Shown here: positions 37,208-47,804 of the stretch, one piece after another
Layout: each line of letters opens with the position of its first letter
Numbering within the stretch: the stretch's first letter is position 1
Assembly: GCF_030382115.1 (NCBI RefSeq)
Contig: NZ_JAUDRJ010000003.1
Coordinates: forward strand, 6,782,016-6,846,015
Origin: Nostoc sp. GT001
GTDB taxonomy: Bacteria; Cyanobacteriota; Cyanobacteriia; Cyanobacteriales; Nostocaceae
Length of the DNA: 64,000 bases
Direction: 5' to 3'
The notes under the pieces: model-generated
The model's database searches: none
What the model saw: the letters and a program-made list of their open reading frames with translations, nothing else
What the model was told of the DNA's origin: nothing
Made by a program: the position numbers and the translations under genes

Positions 37208-37776
37208 AGATTCAACAACGAACAGTTGATTTATGGAAGATAGATTATCAAAATATATCGCTACTTCAAAATCTGTGGAACTTAATTAGAAATCCATCAG
37301 GGTTCCTTTTCTTTAACAGACTTGTTTTATTGCTGCTCTTAATCTTCCTCTGGGTTCTAGCGAACTGAATAATATTGCGATGAGTTGCGATCAAACCCTG
37401 ATAAAAGCAGCCTGATATGAATATTTCTGTATTACAGAGCAACTAAATTTATTTATTGGGGATTGTTACACCAAATTCTATACGAATCATGTTTGATTTT
37501 GTTAATTTGAATTCGGAGCGTATCCCTTTCTTAAACAAGTTACGCACAGTCTCTTGTAGACAATCAATCTACGTAACTTAGCTTTTGGTTTTTTGTTGGC
37601 GGCGAATTCGGCAGTTGTTTTCAGGTAGAAAACTCCTAAAAATATTCTGAAAGTGTATACAAATGTAAACAAGTTTGATAGACAGCAAATTTGCGCCTCT
37701 CAAACTTGTTTATGAAAATTAACTTAAAGTTAGAAAAAAATGGATAACTCAAGAGGGTTTTATTGCCGATTGAGTT
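37208..37776. other. Intergenic region between trxA and the nitrilase gene
   Basis: 569 bp with no supported gene. It holds a perfect 12-bp-arm inverted repeat, AAACAAGTTTGA at 37667-37678 and TCAAACTTGTTT at 37700-37711, about 65 bp beyond the trxA stop. It may serve as its 3' hairpin. Confidence 0.5.
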
Positions 37777-38100
37777 TCAAAGATGCTTTTCGAGAGTGGA
37801 AGCTAATGTAGTTTTAGGCACGGCGCCTACCACCATATCCACTTTTTGTCCACCCTTAAAAATCATTAATGTGGGAATGCTGCGGATGCCATATTGACTA
37901 GCAACATTAGGATTTTCATCTGTGTTGACTTTTACGACCTTGATTTGACCTTTGTACTGTTCGGAGATTTCATCGACAACAGGAGCTACCATACGGCATG
38001 GTCCGCACCAGGGTGCCCAAAAGTCAACTAAAACTGGTACATCGCTGTCGAGTACTTCTTGCTTGAAACTAGAATCGGTAACTTGTGCGGCTGTTGACAT
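37777..38100 (-). CDS. trxA: Thioredoxin A (m-type)
   Basis: A 107-residue disulfide reductase. The redox motif is FWAPWCGPC (Cys32, Cys35) with the cis-Pro in [13 protein letters not shown]. The start is set at MSTAAQVTD (38100); six more in-frame codons upstream are less likely. It is the essential m-type thioredoxin by sequence. The Yfr1 RNA lies about 120 bp upstream on the same strand, and guaB3 is beyond it. Confidence 0.95.
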   Translation of the reverse strand: MSTAAQVTDSSFKQEVLDSDVPVLVDFWAPWCGPCRMVAPVVDEISEQYKGQIKVVKVNTDENPNVASQYGIRSIPTLMIFKGGQKVDMVVGAVPKTTLASTLEKHL

Positions 38101-38220
38101 GCCTAAAACCTTCGCCAATAATATCTGAACTTGGTGAAAATTCTACCATAGCAAAAACCTCAGCTTGGGAGTGCGAGGATGTACATTTGCAAAGAAGCTC
38201 TCTTATTTTATTTACAAACA

Positions 38221-38290
38221 TAAGGAACCGCCCGAACAGTAGTCCGGGCGGAGTGTGGTGTGAGGAGTGAACGGAAACATGCGTCTCCGC
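38221..38290 (-). ncRNA. yfr1: Yfr1 small regulatory RNA
   Basis: On the minus strand a 5' stem (GCGGA...TCCG) is followed by the single-stranded core ACTCCTCACAC, the ultraconserved Yfr1 motif that pairs with target mRNAs. A 3' hairpin then follows, CCGCCCG to CGGGCGG, ending in TTCCTT. A minus-strand TACAAT -10 box at 38298-38303 sits 7 bp before the inferred first base at 38290. The place between trxA and a guaB-type gene is the conserved Yfr1 locus in cyanobacteria. About 70 nt; ends are estimates. Confidence 0.88.
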
Positions 38291-38297
38291 TATCTCT

Positions 38298-38303
38298 ATT
38301 GTA
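38298..38303 (-). promoter_or_regulatory. -10 box of yfr1
   Basis: TACAAT on the minus strand, 7 nt upstream of the inferred Yfr1 start. No clear -35 hexamer at the usual 17-bp spacing. Confidence 0.55.
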
Positions 38304-38441
38304 AGCGACATATCGGATTTTTCCAGCAATTGTTTAGGGGCTCAGAAAAATTTATTGAAGGATTATTGGGGATTAGGGATTAGGAATTAGGATTAAAATA
38401 ACTCTTTTTCATTACCAGTCCCCAGTTCCCAGTCGCCAATT

Positions 38442-39605
38442 TTATTTCCCCATACCTAATTGTTGAGCTTTTTGGTAAACTTTGCCTTCGGTTAATAAAG
38501 AAGGTGCAATCACAACTTCCACCTGCTGCATTTCTTTAATATTTTTCGCTCCCAAAGTGCCCATACTGGTCTTTAAGGCTCCTAAAAGATTGTGAGTACC
38601 ATCATCTAGCCCTGCTGGGCCAATGAGTATTTGCTCTAAGCTACCAGTCGTAGCAACGCGAATGCGGGTGCCACGGGGCAAGACTGGGCTAGGAGTCGCC
38701 ATACCCCAATGATAACCTCGTCCTGGGGCTTCTGCGGCTCTGGCAAAGGGGGAGCCAATCATCACACCATCAGCACCACAGGCGATGCATTTGCAAATGT
38801 CGCCACCTAGGATTAAACCGCCATCAGCAATAATGGGGATATAGTTGCCAGTTTCCTTGTAGTAATCATCTCGTGCTGCGGCACAATCGGCGATCGCAGT
38901 TGCCTGTGGTACACCCACACCCAATACCCCACGAGAAGTACAAGCCGCGCCAGGCCCAATTCCCACCAGTACCCCAGCCGCCCCAGCTTTCAACAAATTC
39001 AACGTGACTTCGTAAGTTACGCAATTCCCCAACACCACAGGGATGGGCATGGAACGGCAAAATTCTGCTAAATCGAGTGGTACTAAAGACTCTGGTGACA
39101 GATGTGCAGTAGAAACTACCGTAGCTTGGACAAAAAATAAATCTGCCCCAGCTTTGGCCACTGCCTCACCATATTTACTTGCACCTACTGGAGTCGCACT
39201 CACCGCTGCAATGCCACCTTGTTGTTTAATTTCCTGAATACGTTGTTCTATTAATTCCGGTTTTATTGGTTCGGCATAGAGTTCTTGCATGAGGGCAACA
39301 AATTCATCTTTTCCCACAGAGGCAATCCGATCTAATATTGGCTCTGGGTCAGCATAGCGAGTTTGAATCCCCTCTAAATTGAGGACACCTAATGCTCCTA
39401 ACTGTGACAAACGTACAGCCATACGAACATCTACTACGCCATCCATAGCACTAGCAATTATCGGGATTTCTCGCTCAATATTGCCAATACGCCACTTAGT
39501 ATCTGCCAAACTGGGGTCTAGTGTTCTATTACCAGGGGCTAGAGCAATTTCATCTATTCCGTAAGCTCTGCGAGCTGTTTTTCCCCGCCCAAGTTGAATT
39601 TCCAC
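38442..39605 (-). CDS. guaB3: GuaB3-type IMP dehydrogenase family protein
   Basis: A 387-residue TIM-barrel protein of the IMPDH/GMP-reductase superfamily without CBS domains. The phosphate-binding and catalytic loop is [18 protein letters not shown] (catalytic Cys), followed by [20 protein letters not shown]. The N-terminus has the family's [20 protein letters not shown]. It fits the cyanobacterial/actinobacterial GuaB3 group. From memory a cyanobacterial member has been reported to have IMP dehydrogenase activity, so it would make XMP in guanine nucleotide synthesis. Confidence 0.9.
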   Translation of the reverse strand: MEIQLGRGKTARRAYGIDEIALAPGNRTLDPSLADTKWRIGNIEREIPIIASAMDGVVDVRMAVRLSQLGALGVLNLEGIQTRYADPEPILDRIASVGKDEFVALMQELYAEPIKPELIEQRIQEIKQQGGIAAVSATPVGASKYGEAVAKAGADLFFVQATVVSTAHLSPESLVPLDLAEFCRSMPIPVVLGNCVTYEVTLNLLKAGAAGVLVGIGPGAACTSRGVLGVGVPQATAIADCAAARDDYYKETGNYIPIIADGGLILGGDICKCIACGADGVMIGSPFARAAEAPGRGYHWGMATPSPVLPRGTRIRVATTGSLEQILIGPAGLDDGTHNLLGALKTSMGTLGAKNIKEMQQVEVVIAPSLLTEGKVYQKAQQLGMGK

Positions 39606-39754
39606 GCTTTAACTTTACTCAAATCTGTTTAAGCTAGGGTATCAAATTGTGGGGAAATTTGGGGTGTTTTTTTCCCGAACCATATAAGTGACTAGTGACG
39701 GTTGTCATTAGTCATTTGGATTTTGACCGATTAAAAATCCAAAATTAGTTTGAT

Positions 39755-40324
39755 TTACCGTTTATTTTTAGCGGCATCCACACCAGTGTAACCAGTTGCT
39801 AACCAAATTATCGCTCTAGCTCCATCACGAACAGATTTTTCGATAGATTCAGGGGGTTTTTCGGAAGGAACTGGCACTGGTTTTAAATAAATACCCCGAC
39901 TGCCCAAAATAATTTCGCCAATGACACAAGCCCGGCGCATATGGAAGTCGGAAGTAATCAAATAAACGCTCTTAATGCCGCGAGCTTGCAAATCATCTAC
40001 CAAAGTAGTAAAATTAGTAACTGTATCTACTGCTTCATAATCCAAGTGTAAACGTTGAGGATCAACACCAGCTTTGGTAAACACTCTTTGAGTGAATGTA
40101 CGTGGACTGCCACCTGTAATCCAAATCGGTATATTTGGATGCTCACGAACGAATTTTGCTGTAAATTTTTCTCGCTCTAAATGTCTCGTTGAACCACCTA
40201 ACACTACAACTGCTTGCGGCTGCACAAATTGGTTTTGTACTTCTTTGTATCCCCACCACATAAATATTGGCAGGACAAAAGCCATAAAACGAAAAGATTT
40301 ATTTGTAAAGAGTAGCTTATTCAA
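39755..40324 (-). CDS. YdcF/SanA family (DUF218) membrane protein
   Basis: 189 residues with a short N-terminal membrane segment (FMAFVLPIFMWWGY) and a DUF218 domain. Marks are AVVLGGSTRHLEREKFTAKF, PIWITGGSP, DTVTNFTTLVDDLQARGIKS and LITSDFHMRRA. Relatives SanA and ElyC affect cell-envelope integrity; the enzymatic reaction is unknown. It lies alone, between guaB3 and tRNA-Arg. Confidence 0.85.
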   Translation of the reverse strand: MNKLLFTNKSFRFMAFVLPIFMWWGYKEVQNQFVQPQAVVVLGGSTRHLEREKFTAKFVREHPNIPIWITGGSPRTFTQRVFTKAGVDPQRLHLDYEAVDTVTNFTTLVDDLQARGIKSVYLITSDFHMRRACVIGEIILGSRGIYLKPVPVPSEKPPESIEKSVRDGARAIIWLATGYTGVDAAKNKR

Positions 40325-40695
40325 GGCTCAATAACTTAATTTGCTTAGTACACAATTTTCTCTGGCTATAAGAAAAAATAATTGATAGTAGAGTAGCAAA
40401 CTTCCCAAGAATCTGCCCAAATTCTGACCAAATATAATATTTGGTTGGTTTTCGTATAGCAGCGCGATTAAACGTGCCTGGAGTTTTTCCTCTAATTGAT
40501 GGATTATCCTAACCGATATCGGACGATTCATCAAAGGGTTTTAACCACTTTATATAGTAGTTCTCAATTGCACAGAATCAGCAGCCAGTTGCGTGGACGG
40601 ATATCCCGACTTGGGCGAACAGGCGTACCACTGTTAGGCGCACAGCAATGCTATTACCATATTAATTGCTGTATATATGAATTGTCTGAAGATAA
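40325..40695. other. Intergenic region before tRNA-Arg
   Basis: 371 bp. Two overlapping frames of about 70 codons exist on opposite strands, but neither shows family motifs or a ribosome site, so I do not call them. No hairpin or repeat was noticed. Confidence 0.45.
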
Positions 40696-40769
40696 CGGGA
40701 CTGGTGCGACTTGAACGCACGACCTGACGCTTAGGAGGCGTCCGCTCTATCCAACTGAGCTACAACCCC
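40696..40769 (-). tRNA. trnR: tRNA-Arg (anticodon CCT)
   Basis: On the minus strand a 74-nt cloverleaf: acceptor GGGGTTG with CAGTCCC (two G-T pairs), D-loop AGCTCAGTTGGATAGAGC, anticodon stem GACGC/GCGTC with loop CTCCTAA giving CCT, and T-arm GTGCG-TTCAAGT-CGCAC. Discriminator G; no CCA encoded. Confidence 0.94.
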
Positions 40770-40802
40770 AACTGCGAAGCATATATAATTATAGCAGTAG
40801 TT

Positions 40803-41915
<1,113 letters not shown>

Positions 41916-41920
41916 TCAGT

Positions 41921-42532
41921 ATGCGCGATCGATTCGATATCAATGATGCTTATGAAATTCTTGGGCTAAAACCCGGTGCGTCTCAGGCACAGGTGAAGCG
42001 AACTTACCGTAAACTGGTGAAAATTTGGCATCCCGATCGCTTTGTCGATCAAAGGCAAAAACAGGAAGCTGAGGAAAAAATCAAATCAATCAACGCAGCT
42101 TACAACAGGCTCAAATCTGAAAATCCATCTGAGCCTCCTATTCCTGAAAATCCATCTTCATCTTCGCCTAAAAATCCCCCAAAAATATCTGTCAATCGTT
42201 GGGATGCAGAAACTTTCTACACTTTAGGGGTAGAAAATGCTACTCAAGGAAGATATGAGGATGCGATCGCAGATTTTACCCACGCCATTCGTCTCAATCC
42301 TCACTATATTGACGCGTATAAATATCGTGGGCTAGTTTGCTCACAATTGGGATACGAATATAGAGCCGCTTCAGATTTAAATAAAGCTGCACAAATAGAA
42401 GAAGAGTTAAGAAATCCGGGGAGTACGCGTAGATCGCGATCGCCTAGATATGTATCAAAACCTAAACCTCTAGTAGAAAGATTTTGTCAGAGGATAAAAA
42501 GTTTACTGCGGCTAAATCGGCGTTGGAGATAA
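41921..42532 (+). CDS. J-domain/TPR protein
   Basis: 203 residues: an N-terminal J-domain with an intact HPD (KLVKIWHPDRFVDQ) expected to stimulate an Hsp70, a Pro/Ser-rich linker (about 68-90), and two TPR motifs (FYTLGVENATQGRYEDAIAD; DAYKYRGLVCSQLGYEYRAA). The tail is basic. It is the paralogue of the first 150 residues of the next gene, 95 bp downstream, so the pair arose by duplication. The client is unknown. Confidence 0.85.
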   Translation: MRDRFDINDAYEILGLKPGASQAQVKRTYRKLVKIWHPDRFVDQRQKQEAEEKIKSINAAYNRLKSENPSEPPIPENPSSSSPKNPPKISVNRWDAETFYTLGVENATQGRYEDAIADFTHAIRLNPHYIDAYKYRGLVCSQLGYEYRAASDLNKAAQIEEELRNPGSTRRSRSPRYVSKPKPLVERFCQRIKSLLRLNRRWR

Positions 42533-42627
42533 CCAGCGAATATAGTTGAAGACACTAGAGATGGAGATAGATAATACTTATACTTGGGAATACTAAGTGT
42601 AGTAAGACTTGGTGCTGATTTCTTAGT

Positions 42628-44124
42628 ATGAGCGATCGCTTCGATATAAATCATATTTACAATATCTTTGGGTTAAAACCAGGTGCATCTGCTGATGAGG
42701 TCAAGCAAGCTTACCGCCAGATGGCTAAGACTTGGCATCCAGATTGTTTTATTGAACCGCAGCAAAAGCTAGAAGCGGAAGAAAAAATCAAAGAAATCAA
42801 TCAAGCTTATGCAAGGTTAAAGTCTTCTCAGCCAAGTCAGACAAATCAATCTGCTTCTACTACCAAAATTGATTTAACTCCATCCAATGCTGAAAGTTTT
42901 TATAACCTGGCTATGGAGAAAGCTCAAAGAGGAAAATATAGTGAAGCAATTGAAGACTTTACCCAAGCAATTCGTCTCAACCCCAACTACTTTGAAGCTT
43001 ACAAATACCGAGGGCTTGCTTGCTCGAAACTAGGATATGAAAATAGAGCCAAGTCAGATTTGAAAAATGCCAGAGAACTGGAACTGAAACAGAAAAAAGC
43101 ACCGCCAAAGTCACCAACGCCGCCACCACCCAAATCTACATCGCCACCGCCAAAGCCACCAACGTCACCACCACCCCAACCTACATCGCAACCGCCAAAG
43201 CCACCAACGCCGCCACCTGAATCACAGTCTCAACCTTCACCGTGGAAATGTGTTCACACCCTGACTCATCTGAACTGGGTTTTTACAACTGCAATTAGTC
43301 CAGATGGGCAAACTTTGGCTAGTGGAAGTAGTGATAATACTATCAAGATTTGGCATCTCGACACAGGTAAATTACTACATACTCTCACTAGTCATACCAA
43401 ATGGGTAAGATGCCTAGCCTTTAGTCCAGATAGCCAAACTCTGGTTAGTGGCAGTGATGATAGCAGCATAATGATTTGGCAAGTATCTACAGGTAAATTA
43501 CTCAAGACACTTAAAGTACATTCAACCCCTGTTTTTTCTGTAATCATTAGTCCAGATGGTCAGACTATCCTGAGTGGCGGTACAGACACTACTATCAAGG
43601 TTTCCCATATAGACATGGGGCAGTTACTGCAAGTTCTCAAAGGTCATTCTTCCTTCATTTATTCCCTTACCACTTGCCCAAAACACCAGATTTTTGTAAG
43701 TGGCGGTGCGGATAATACCATTAAGCTATGGAATTTGAAGAGTAACAAATTGCTGCAAACTCTCACCGGGCATTCAGGTTGGGTGAGTTGTGTCGCCATT
43801 AGCCCTGATGGGCAAATTTTAGCTAGTACCAGTTATGACCAGACTATCAAGTTATGGAATATCAATACAGGTAAGCTAGTTAACACACTTGCTGGACATC
43901 ACAGTTATGTTTGGTCTGTTGCTTTTAGCCCCGATGGTCAAAATCTTGCCAGTGCTAGCGCAGACTACACCATAAAGTTATGGCACATTAGCACTGGACA
44001 ACAACTCTACACGCTGGGCAACCATTCAGATTGGGTTAACTCTGTCGCTTTCAGTCCTGATGGCAAAACTTTGGTTAGTGGTAGTCGAGATATGACCATC
44101 AAGCTTTGGCGCTGCGCTATCTAA
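42628..44124 (+). CDS. J-domain - TPR - WD40 propeller fusion protein
   Basis: 498 residues. J-domain 1-65 with HPD at 37-39 (TWHPDCF); TPR pair about 89-150; proline-rich spacer about 158-205 (PTPPPPKSTSPPPKPPTS); and seven WD40 units from about 206 to the end. Each unit carries a FSPDGQTLASGS...TIKLW-type pattern. Unit 3 (IKVSH) and unit 4 (TTCPKHQIF) are the most degenerate. Seven units make one closed propeller. It probably brings an Hsp70 partner to a protein bound by the propeller; the target is unknown. Confidence 0.88.
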   Translation: MSDRFDINHIYNIFGLKPGASADEVKQAYRQMAKTWHPDCFIEPQQKLEAEEKIKEINQAYARLKSSQPSQTNQSASTTKIDLTPSNAESFYNLAMEKAQRGKYSEAIEDFTQAIRLNPNYFEAYKYRGLACSKLGYENRAKSDLKNARELELKQKKAPPKSPTPPPPKSTSPPPKPPTSPPPQPTSQPPKPPTPPPESQSQPSPWKCVHTLTHLNWVFTTAISPDGQTLASGSSDNTIKIWHLDTGKLLHTLTSHTKWVRCLAFSPDSQTLVSGSDDSSIMIWQVSTGKLLKTLKVHSTPVFSVIISPDGQTILSGGTDTTIKVSHIDMGQLLQVLKGHSSFIYSLTTCPKHQIFVSGGADNTIKLWNLKSNKLLQTLTGHSGWVSCVAISPDGQILASTSYDQTIKLWNINTGKLVNTLAGHHSYVWSVAFSPDGQNLASASADYTIKLWHISTGQQLYTLGNHSDWVNSVAFSPDGKTLVSGSRDMTIKLWRCAI

Positions 44125-44442
44125 CAACAAATTAAAAATTTAGAGAATTGAAGCAAATTGCTAGATTTTTTGATCGATGCATTAATTGACAGTTTGATAA
44201 CATCCATCTTTGGGATACTCTTTCTCTTGATTAAGTATTAACTCTCTAAAGATTAAGTATTAACTCCCTGGAGATAGAGCCACTTGTTTGAGGGCAGAGG
44301 TTATTCTGAGATTACCAACAGTTGAGTAGCAAATAAGACTCAATATTTATCAGCAACATATATTTTCAGTTCATTAAAACCTTTTGTTTTCACAAAGCTT
44401 TAGTTCGTCAATATTTTAATCTGAGGAGTTAAATCAACGGCT
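44125..44442. other. Intergenic region with short direct repeats
   Basis: 318 bp. GATTAAGTATTAACTC occurs at 44229-44244 and again at 44251-44266 (22-bp period). Nothing else is recognised. GAGGAG at about 44424 could be the ribosome region of the next gene. Confidence 0.5.
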
Positions 44443-45177
44443 ATGTCTATTCCCAATGAACGCGAAAGCAAAAACAGTGAAGTTAAACAAGAATCTTACA
44501 CTGATATTAATGGCAATACTCAGACCCATTACACACAAACCACTGAAACAGTTAAGAACAATACAACTAATCCCAACTCTTACACTAACGGTTACGTACA
44601 TGGTCGAAATGTTGAGCGTAGCTACCAGCAAGCAGATTTAGCCCAGCGTGATGAAAACAATGCTAGTGGTGGTTTGCTGTTGGGTATTATCATTACTTCC
44701 CTGCTTGGTTTGGTTATAGGTGGGGTTTGGTACTTCAACCAGCAGAATAACGCAGCGGTTAACAATGCTGTGCCAGTCGTGGTTCCTGTTCCGAGTAAGA
44801 GCGATCCAACTCCCAGTGCATCTCCTCAACCACCAACGATAATCGAAAGAACTACGGAAGTACCTGTACCTGTTGCTGTTCCTGTTCCTGTTCCCCAACA
44901 GCAAGTTACACCTCCGTCTGCACCTCGCCAACCGGATATTAACATTACTATTCCACCCCAGCAGCCTGCGGCAGAAAAAGCACCTTCTGTAACCCAGCCA
45001 GCCCCTAAAGCGACACAAAGTCCGGCGACGAGTCCAACTACCAATACTCCGGCTTCGCAAAACGATAGTTCTACTAATACTGTTGCTCCTGGTACGAAAA
45101 GTGACACTTCTAAAACCACTACACCTCAAGGAGTAGACCAGTCAGACAGTACATCTAACAGCGGTTCTGGTCAGTAA
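44443..45177 (+). CDS. Single-pass membrane protein with Pro/Thr-rich outer part
   Basis: 244 residues. The N-terminal 75 are polar (Gln/Asn/Thr-rich; ESYTDINGNTQTHYTQTTET), then one membrane helix at 77-97 (GLLLGIIITSLLGLVIGGVW). A long low-complexity tail follows, of Pro/Val, Pro/Gln and Ser/Thr runs (PVPVAVPVPVPQQQ). It has no enzymatic motif. By the positive-inside rule the orientation is unclear. It resembles unannotated cyanobacterial envelope proteins; I do not know a function. Confidence 0.7.
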   Translation: MSIPNERESKNSEVKQESYTDINGNTQTHYTQTTETVKNNTTNPNSYTNGYVHGRNVERSYQQADLAQRDENNASGGLLLGIIITSLLGLVIGGVWYFNQQNNAAVNNAVPVVVPVPSKSDPTPSASPQPPTIIERTTEVPVPVAVPVPVPQQQVTPPSAPRQPDINITIPPQQPAAEKAPSVTQPAPKATQSPATSPTTNTPASQNDSSTNTVAPGTKSDTSKTTTPQGVDQSDSTSNSGSGQ

Positions 45178-45196
45178 AGGCTTCTGAACTTTCAGT

Positions 45197-45238
45197 CCAC
45201 TTGGTAATGTTGGCATGAATGCGAATATTACCAAGTGG
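45197..45238 (+). terminator. Terminator-like hairpin after membrane protein gene
   Basis: Perfect 12-bp arms, CCACTTGGTAAT and ATTACCAAGTGG, separated by 18 bases and followed by AACAAATTTT. It begins 20 bp past the stop codon. Confidence 0.6.
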
Positions 45239-45727
45239 AACAAATTTTAAGCAATATTTCTGAATTGTTGCGAAAAATTAATGGTATTCAAGTTTAGTAA
45301 AGGTATCTTGTAGCTAAACAAACACAATGCTAGATTAAGACCAAGGTACAAACAGGTTAAAAGTTAAACAAAAACTTTCAAGTTAGAGCCTGTGCCTCCT
45401 GCTCTAATCTTCTCGCGATCGCTATGATTGGTTGTGACATCCGTTGAATGTGTTTTTGCCTTAAGTTCAATGAGTTGTTTTGGAGGTTTTAGAACGCACA
45501 GCCAGAAAATGCCTGCCTAGTTGGAATGTAAGGATGTGCAATTCTGAGTAAAGCGATCGCGAATACTGTCCACCAAATTTTAAGTTAGCCATTTCTGAAT
45601 TCTCCAATCTTCAAGTAACCGCCCCAAGCTATTGAGATTTATCCATCGTAGCTTCAGGCGGTTTCTGCTTTGAGTGTTATGATGCATTTTTGTCATTTGT
45701 CATTTATTTAGACTAATAACCAATACT

Positions 45728-45872
45728 TCTCTACTAGAGGCTACGCCAACGACTACGCGGTAGTTGAATCTCGACTTACCTCGACTTCGCTCGGCACAAG
45801 TCGCTCGATTTCCGCACAGCGATGCACTGAGCCTGTCCTGAGCGTAGCCGTTGGCGCAGCCTCTCGTAGAGA
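45728..45872. repeat. 145-bp inverted-repeat element
   Basis: The ends TCTCTACTAGAGGC and GCCTCTCGTAGAGA match with one mismatch, and the next bases (TACGCCAACG / CGTTGGCGCAG) also pair. A fragment of the same family (CTACCGCGTAG; CCTCTCGTAGAG) lies between dhaK and dhaL near 28595-28662. Confidence 0.7.
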
Positions 45873-45923
45873 AGGGCGTAGTCGTTGTGTCAAAACTCAG
45901 TACAAGTGACCAATGACCAATGA

Positions 45924-46757
45924 CTAATGACTAACTAAGGTAATTACAGTCACTTCAGGCGGACAAAATAAACGTCCTGGTTTATAAGTTCCTAAACCAC
46001 GATTGACATATAGTTGATTTTCTTCCACCTTGTGAAAACCTTGCGCCCACTCCCAATATCGAACTACTTTTGAGCAGTCTCCTAATAAAAATGTTACCCA
46101 ACGCCGTAATTTTTTGGGAATTTGTTTGAGTAGCTTTTTGTAATAGAGTACTAGAGGGCCAATGCCCGGAATCACGATGTGACCACCGTGGGTATGACCA
46201 GATAGTTGCAAATCTACGCGCCATTGTTGCAATATCTTGGCTGTATCTGGGTTATGAGATAAAACGATGCGCGGTGTAAGCGAGTCTAGTTGATTCATCA
46301 CTGGTGCAGGGTAAAATTCCCGTGACCAATAATCAGCTAGTCCTACCAATGGTAATTCCTTTCCTAGTGGATAGGCGATTTCATTCCAAAGTACGTGAAC
46401 CCCAATGGTGGTTAACGCTTGTGTAACTTCTGATTTGGAGTGGCTGTAATAGATATCGTGGTTCCCAAGTACGGCGTAGATACCACAGCGACTTTGCAGA
46501 TGTTTGAGTCGAAGCACCAATTGATGGATTGGTGTGGGATCGTCAGTTACGTAGTCACCAGTTAATAGAATTAAATCTGGTTCAGCTTCATTAGTAAGTG
46601 CGATCGCTTTTTCTAACATATCTTCCGACAGTCGCAAACCATCATAGTGAAAATCTGACAACTGCACTAACGTTGTACCTTGTAAAGATGCAGGAAGTTC
46701 CGCAATCTTAACCGTTATTTTATCTACTCTTAAATGTCCCGTAAACAACCAATGCAT
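45924..46757 (-). CDS. Metallophosphoesterase, YkuE/YaeI-like (paralogue A)
   Basis: A 277-residue calcineurin-fold hydrolase. Metal ligands are in QLSDFHYDG, LLTGDYVTDDP, VLGNHDIYY, LSHNPD and SGHTHGGHIV, so all five blocks are intact. It starts at the ATG MHWLFTGHLR. The group includes lipid and UDP-sugar pyrophosphatases; the substrate here is unknown. It is about three-quarters identical by eye to the next gene, from which it is separated by 219 bp. Confidence 0.88.
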   Translation of the reverse strand: MHWLFTGHLRVDKITVKIAELPASLQGTTLVQLSDFHYDGLRLSEDMLEKAIALTNEAEPDLILLTGDYVTDDPTPIHQLVLRLKHLQSRCGIYAVLGNHDIYYSHSKSEVTQALTTIGVHVLWNEIAYPLGKELPLVGLADYWSREFYPAPVMNQLDSLTPRIVLSHNPDTAKILQQWRVDLQLSGHTHGGHIVIPGIGPLVLYYKKLLKQIPKKLRRWVTFLLGDCSKVVRYWEWAQGFHKVEENQLYVNRGLGTYKPGRLFCPPEVTVITLVSH

Positions 46758-46976
46758 AAGTTAACCGATACTCCTCATACCAGCGCTTACAGCTTACCAA
46801 AAATAAAAATGTAACTTGATAAAATGCAATAATTTATGTCATCTACTTCAGATACAATTAATTCATTCGATTTAAATTTTGGCGATGAAAGTAGCAGGTT
46901 ATGGCTGAGTTTGTAAGCACTCATTAGCCAGAGTACCTGCTGAAATTGCGTTCTTTTTTGTTAGATTTGGAATTAC

Positions 46977-47804
46977 CTACTCACCTTGTAGGGTGATCAT
47001 AGTAACTTCTGGGCGGCAAAATAAGCGTCCTGGGAGGTAAGTTCCCAAACCACGATTGATATATAGCTGATTTTTACCTAGCCGATGCAAACCCTGCGCC
47101 CATTCCCAATGGTTGACTACAGAAACATTTACTTCTAGAAATGGGAATCGATGCCTCACTTTTCTGGGTATTTTTTTTACAAGCTTTTCGTAAAACAACG
47201 CCGCAGGACCAATTCCAGGAATCACGATTTGACCACCGTGAGTATGACCAGATAATTGTAAATCGACTCGCCATGTTTGTAATATCTCCGCAGTATCTGG
47301 GTTGTGGGATAAAACAATGCAGGGTGTGTCGGGGTTTAGCTGGTTCATAACTGTTGCGGGGTGGAATTCCCGTGACCAATAGTCAGCCAGTCCGACGAGT
47401 GGTAATTCTTTTCCTAGTGGATAGGCAATTTCGTTCCAAAGGACGTGAATTCCAATGCTAGTAAGGGCTTCTGTAACTTCTGCTTTTGCGTGTTTATATA
47501 TATCGTGATTGCCAAGGATAGCATAGATTCCACTGCGACTTTGCAAATGTTTGAGTCGAAGTACCAGTTGGTGAATTGGCGACGGATCATCAGTTACGTA
47601 GTCACCAGTTAATAAAATTAAATCTGGTTTAGCTTCGTTAGTCACTGCGATCGCTTTTTCTAACATCTCTGCCGACAGCCGCAAACCATCGTAGTGAAAA
47701 TCTGACAACTGCACCAGCTTTTTACCTTGTAACGATGCAGGCAACCCTGCAATGTTAACCGTCAATGCTTCTGTACTCAACGGCCCAGATAACAACCAAT
47801 GCAT
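46977..47804 (-). CDS. Metallophosphoesterase, YkuE/YaeI-like (paralogue B)
   Basis: A 275-residue calcineurin-fold hydrolase. It is a tandem duplicate of the gene downstream, with the same blocks (QLSDFHYDG, LLTGDYVTDDP, LGNHDIYK, LSHNPD, SGHTHGGQIV). I start it at the ATG at 47804 (MHWLLSGPLS) because this matches paralogue A; an in-frame TTG 21 bp upstream is less likely. The region after the metal sites (PRKVRHRFPFLEVNVSVVNH) is the least conserved between copies. Confidence 0.88.
   Translation of the reverse strand: MHWLLSGPLSTEALTVNIAGLPASLQGKKLVQLSDFHYDGLRLSAEMLEKAIAVTNEAKPDLILLTGDYVTDDPSPIHQLVLRLKHLQSRSGIYAILGNHDIYKHAKAEVTEALTSIGIHVLWNEIAYPLGKELPLVGLADYWSREFHPATVMNQLNPDTPCIVLSHNPDTAEILQTWRVDLQLSGHTHGGQIVIPGIGPAALFYEKLVKKIPRKVRHRFPFLEVNVSVVNHWEWAQGLHRLGKNQLYINRGLGTYLPGRLFCRPEVTMITLQGE

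Larger units (their letters stand above)
45178..45923. other. Intergenic region between membrane protein and phosphoesterase
   Basis: 746 bp with no gene. It contains the hairpin at 45197-45238 and the palindromic element at 45728-45872; the rest is ordinary spacer with scattered HIP1 sites. Confidence 0.55.

Noticed and set aside
40328..40714. Two overlapping ORFs of about 70 codons before tRNA-Arg
   Set aside because: Opposite strands, no motifs; one runs into the tRNA region.
44826..45129. Minus-strand ORFs over the membrane protein gene at 44443
   Set aside because: Low-complexity Gly/Val/Arg translations are the reverse complement of the Pro/Thr-rich tail, not genes.
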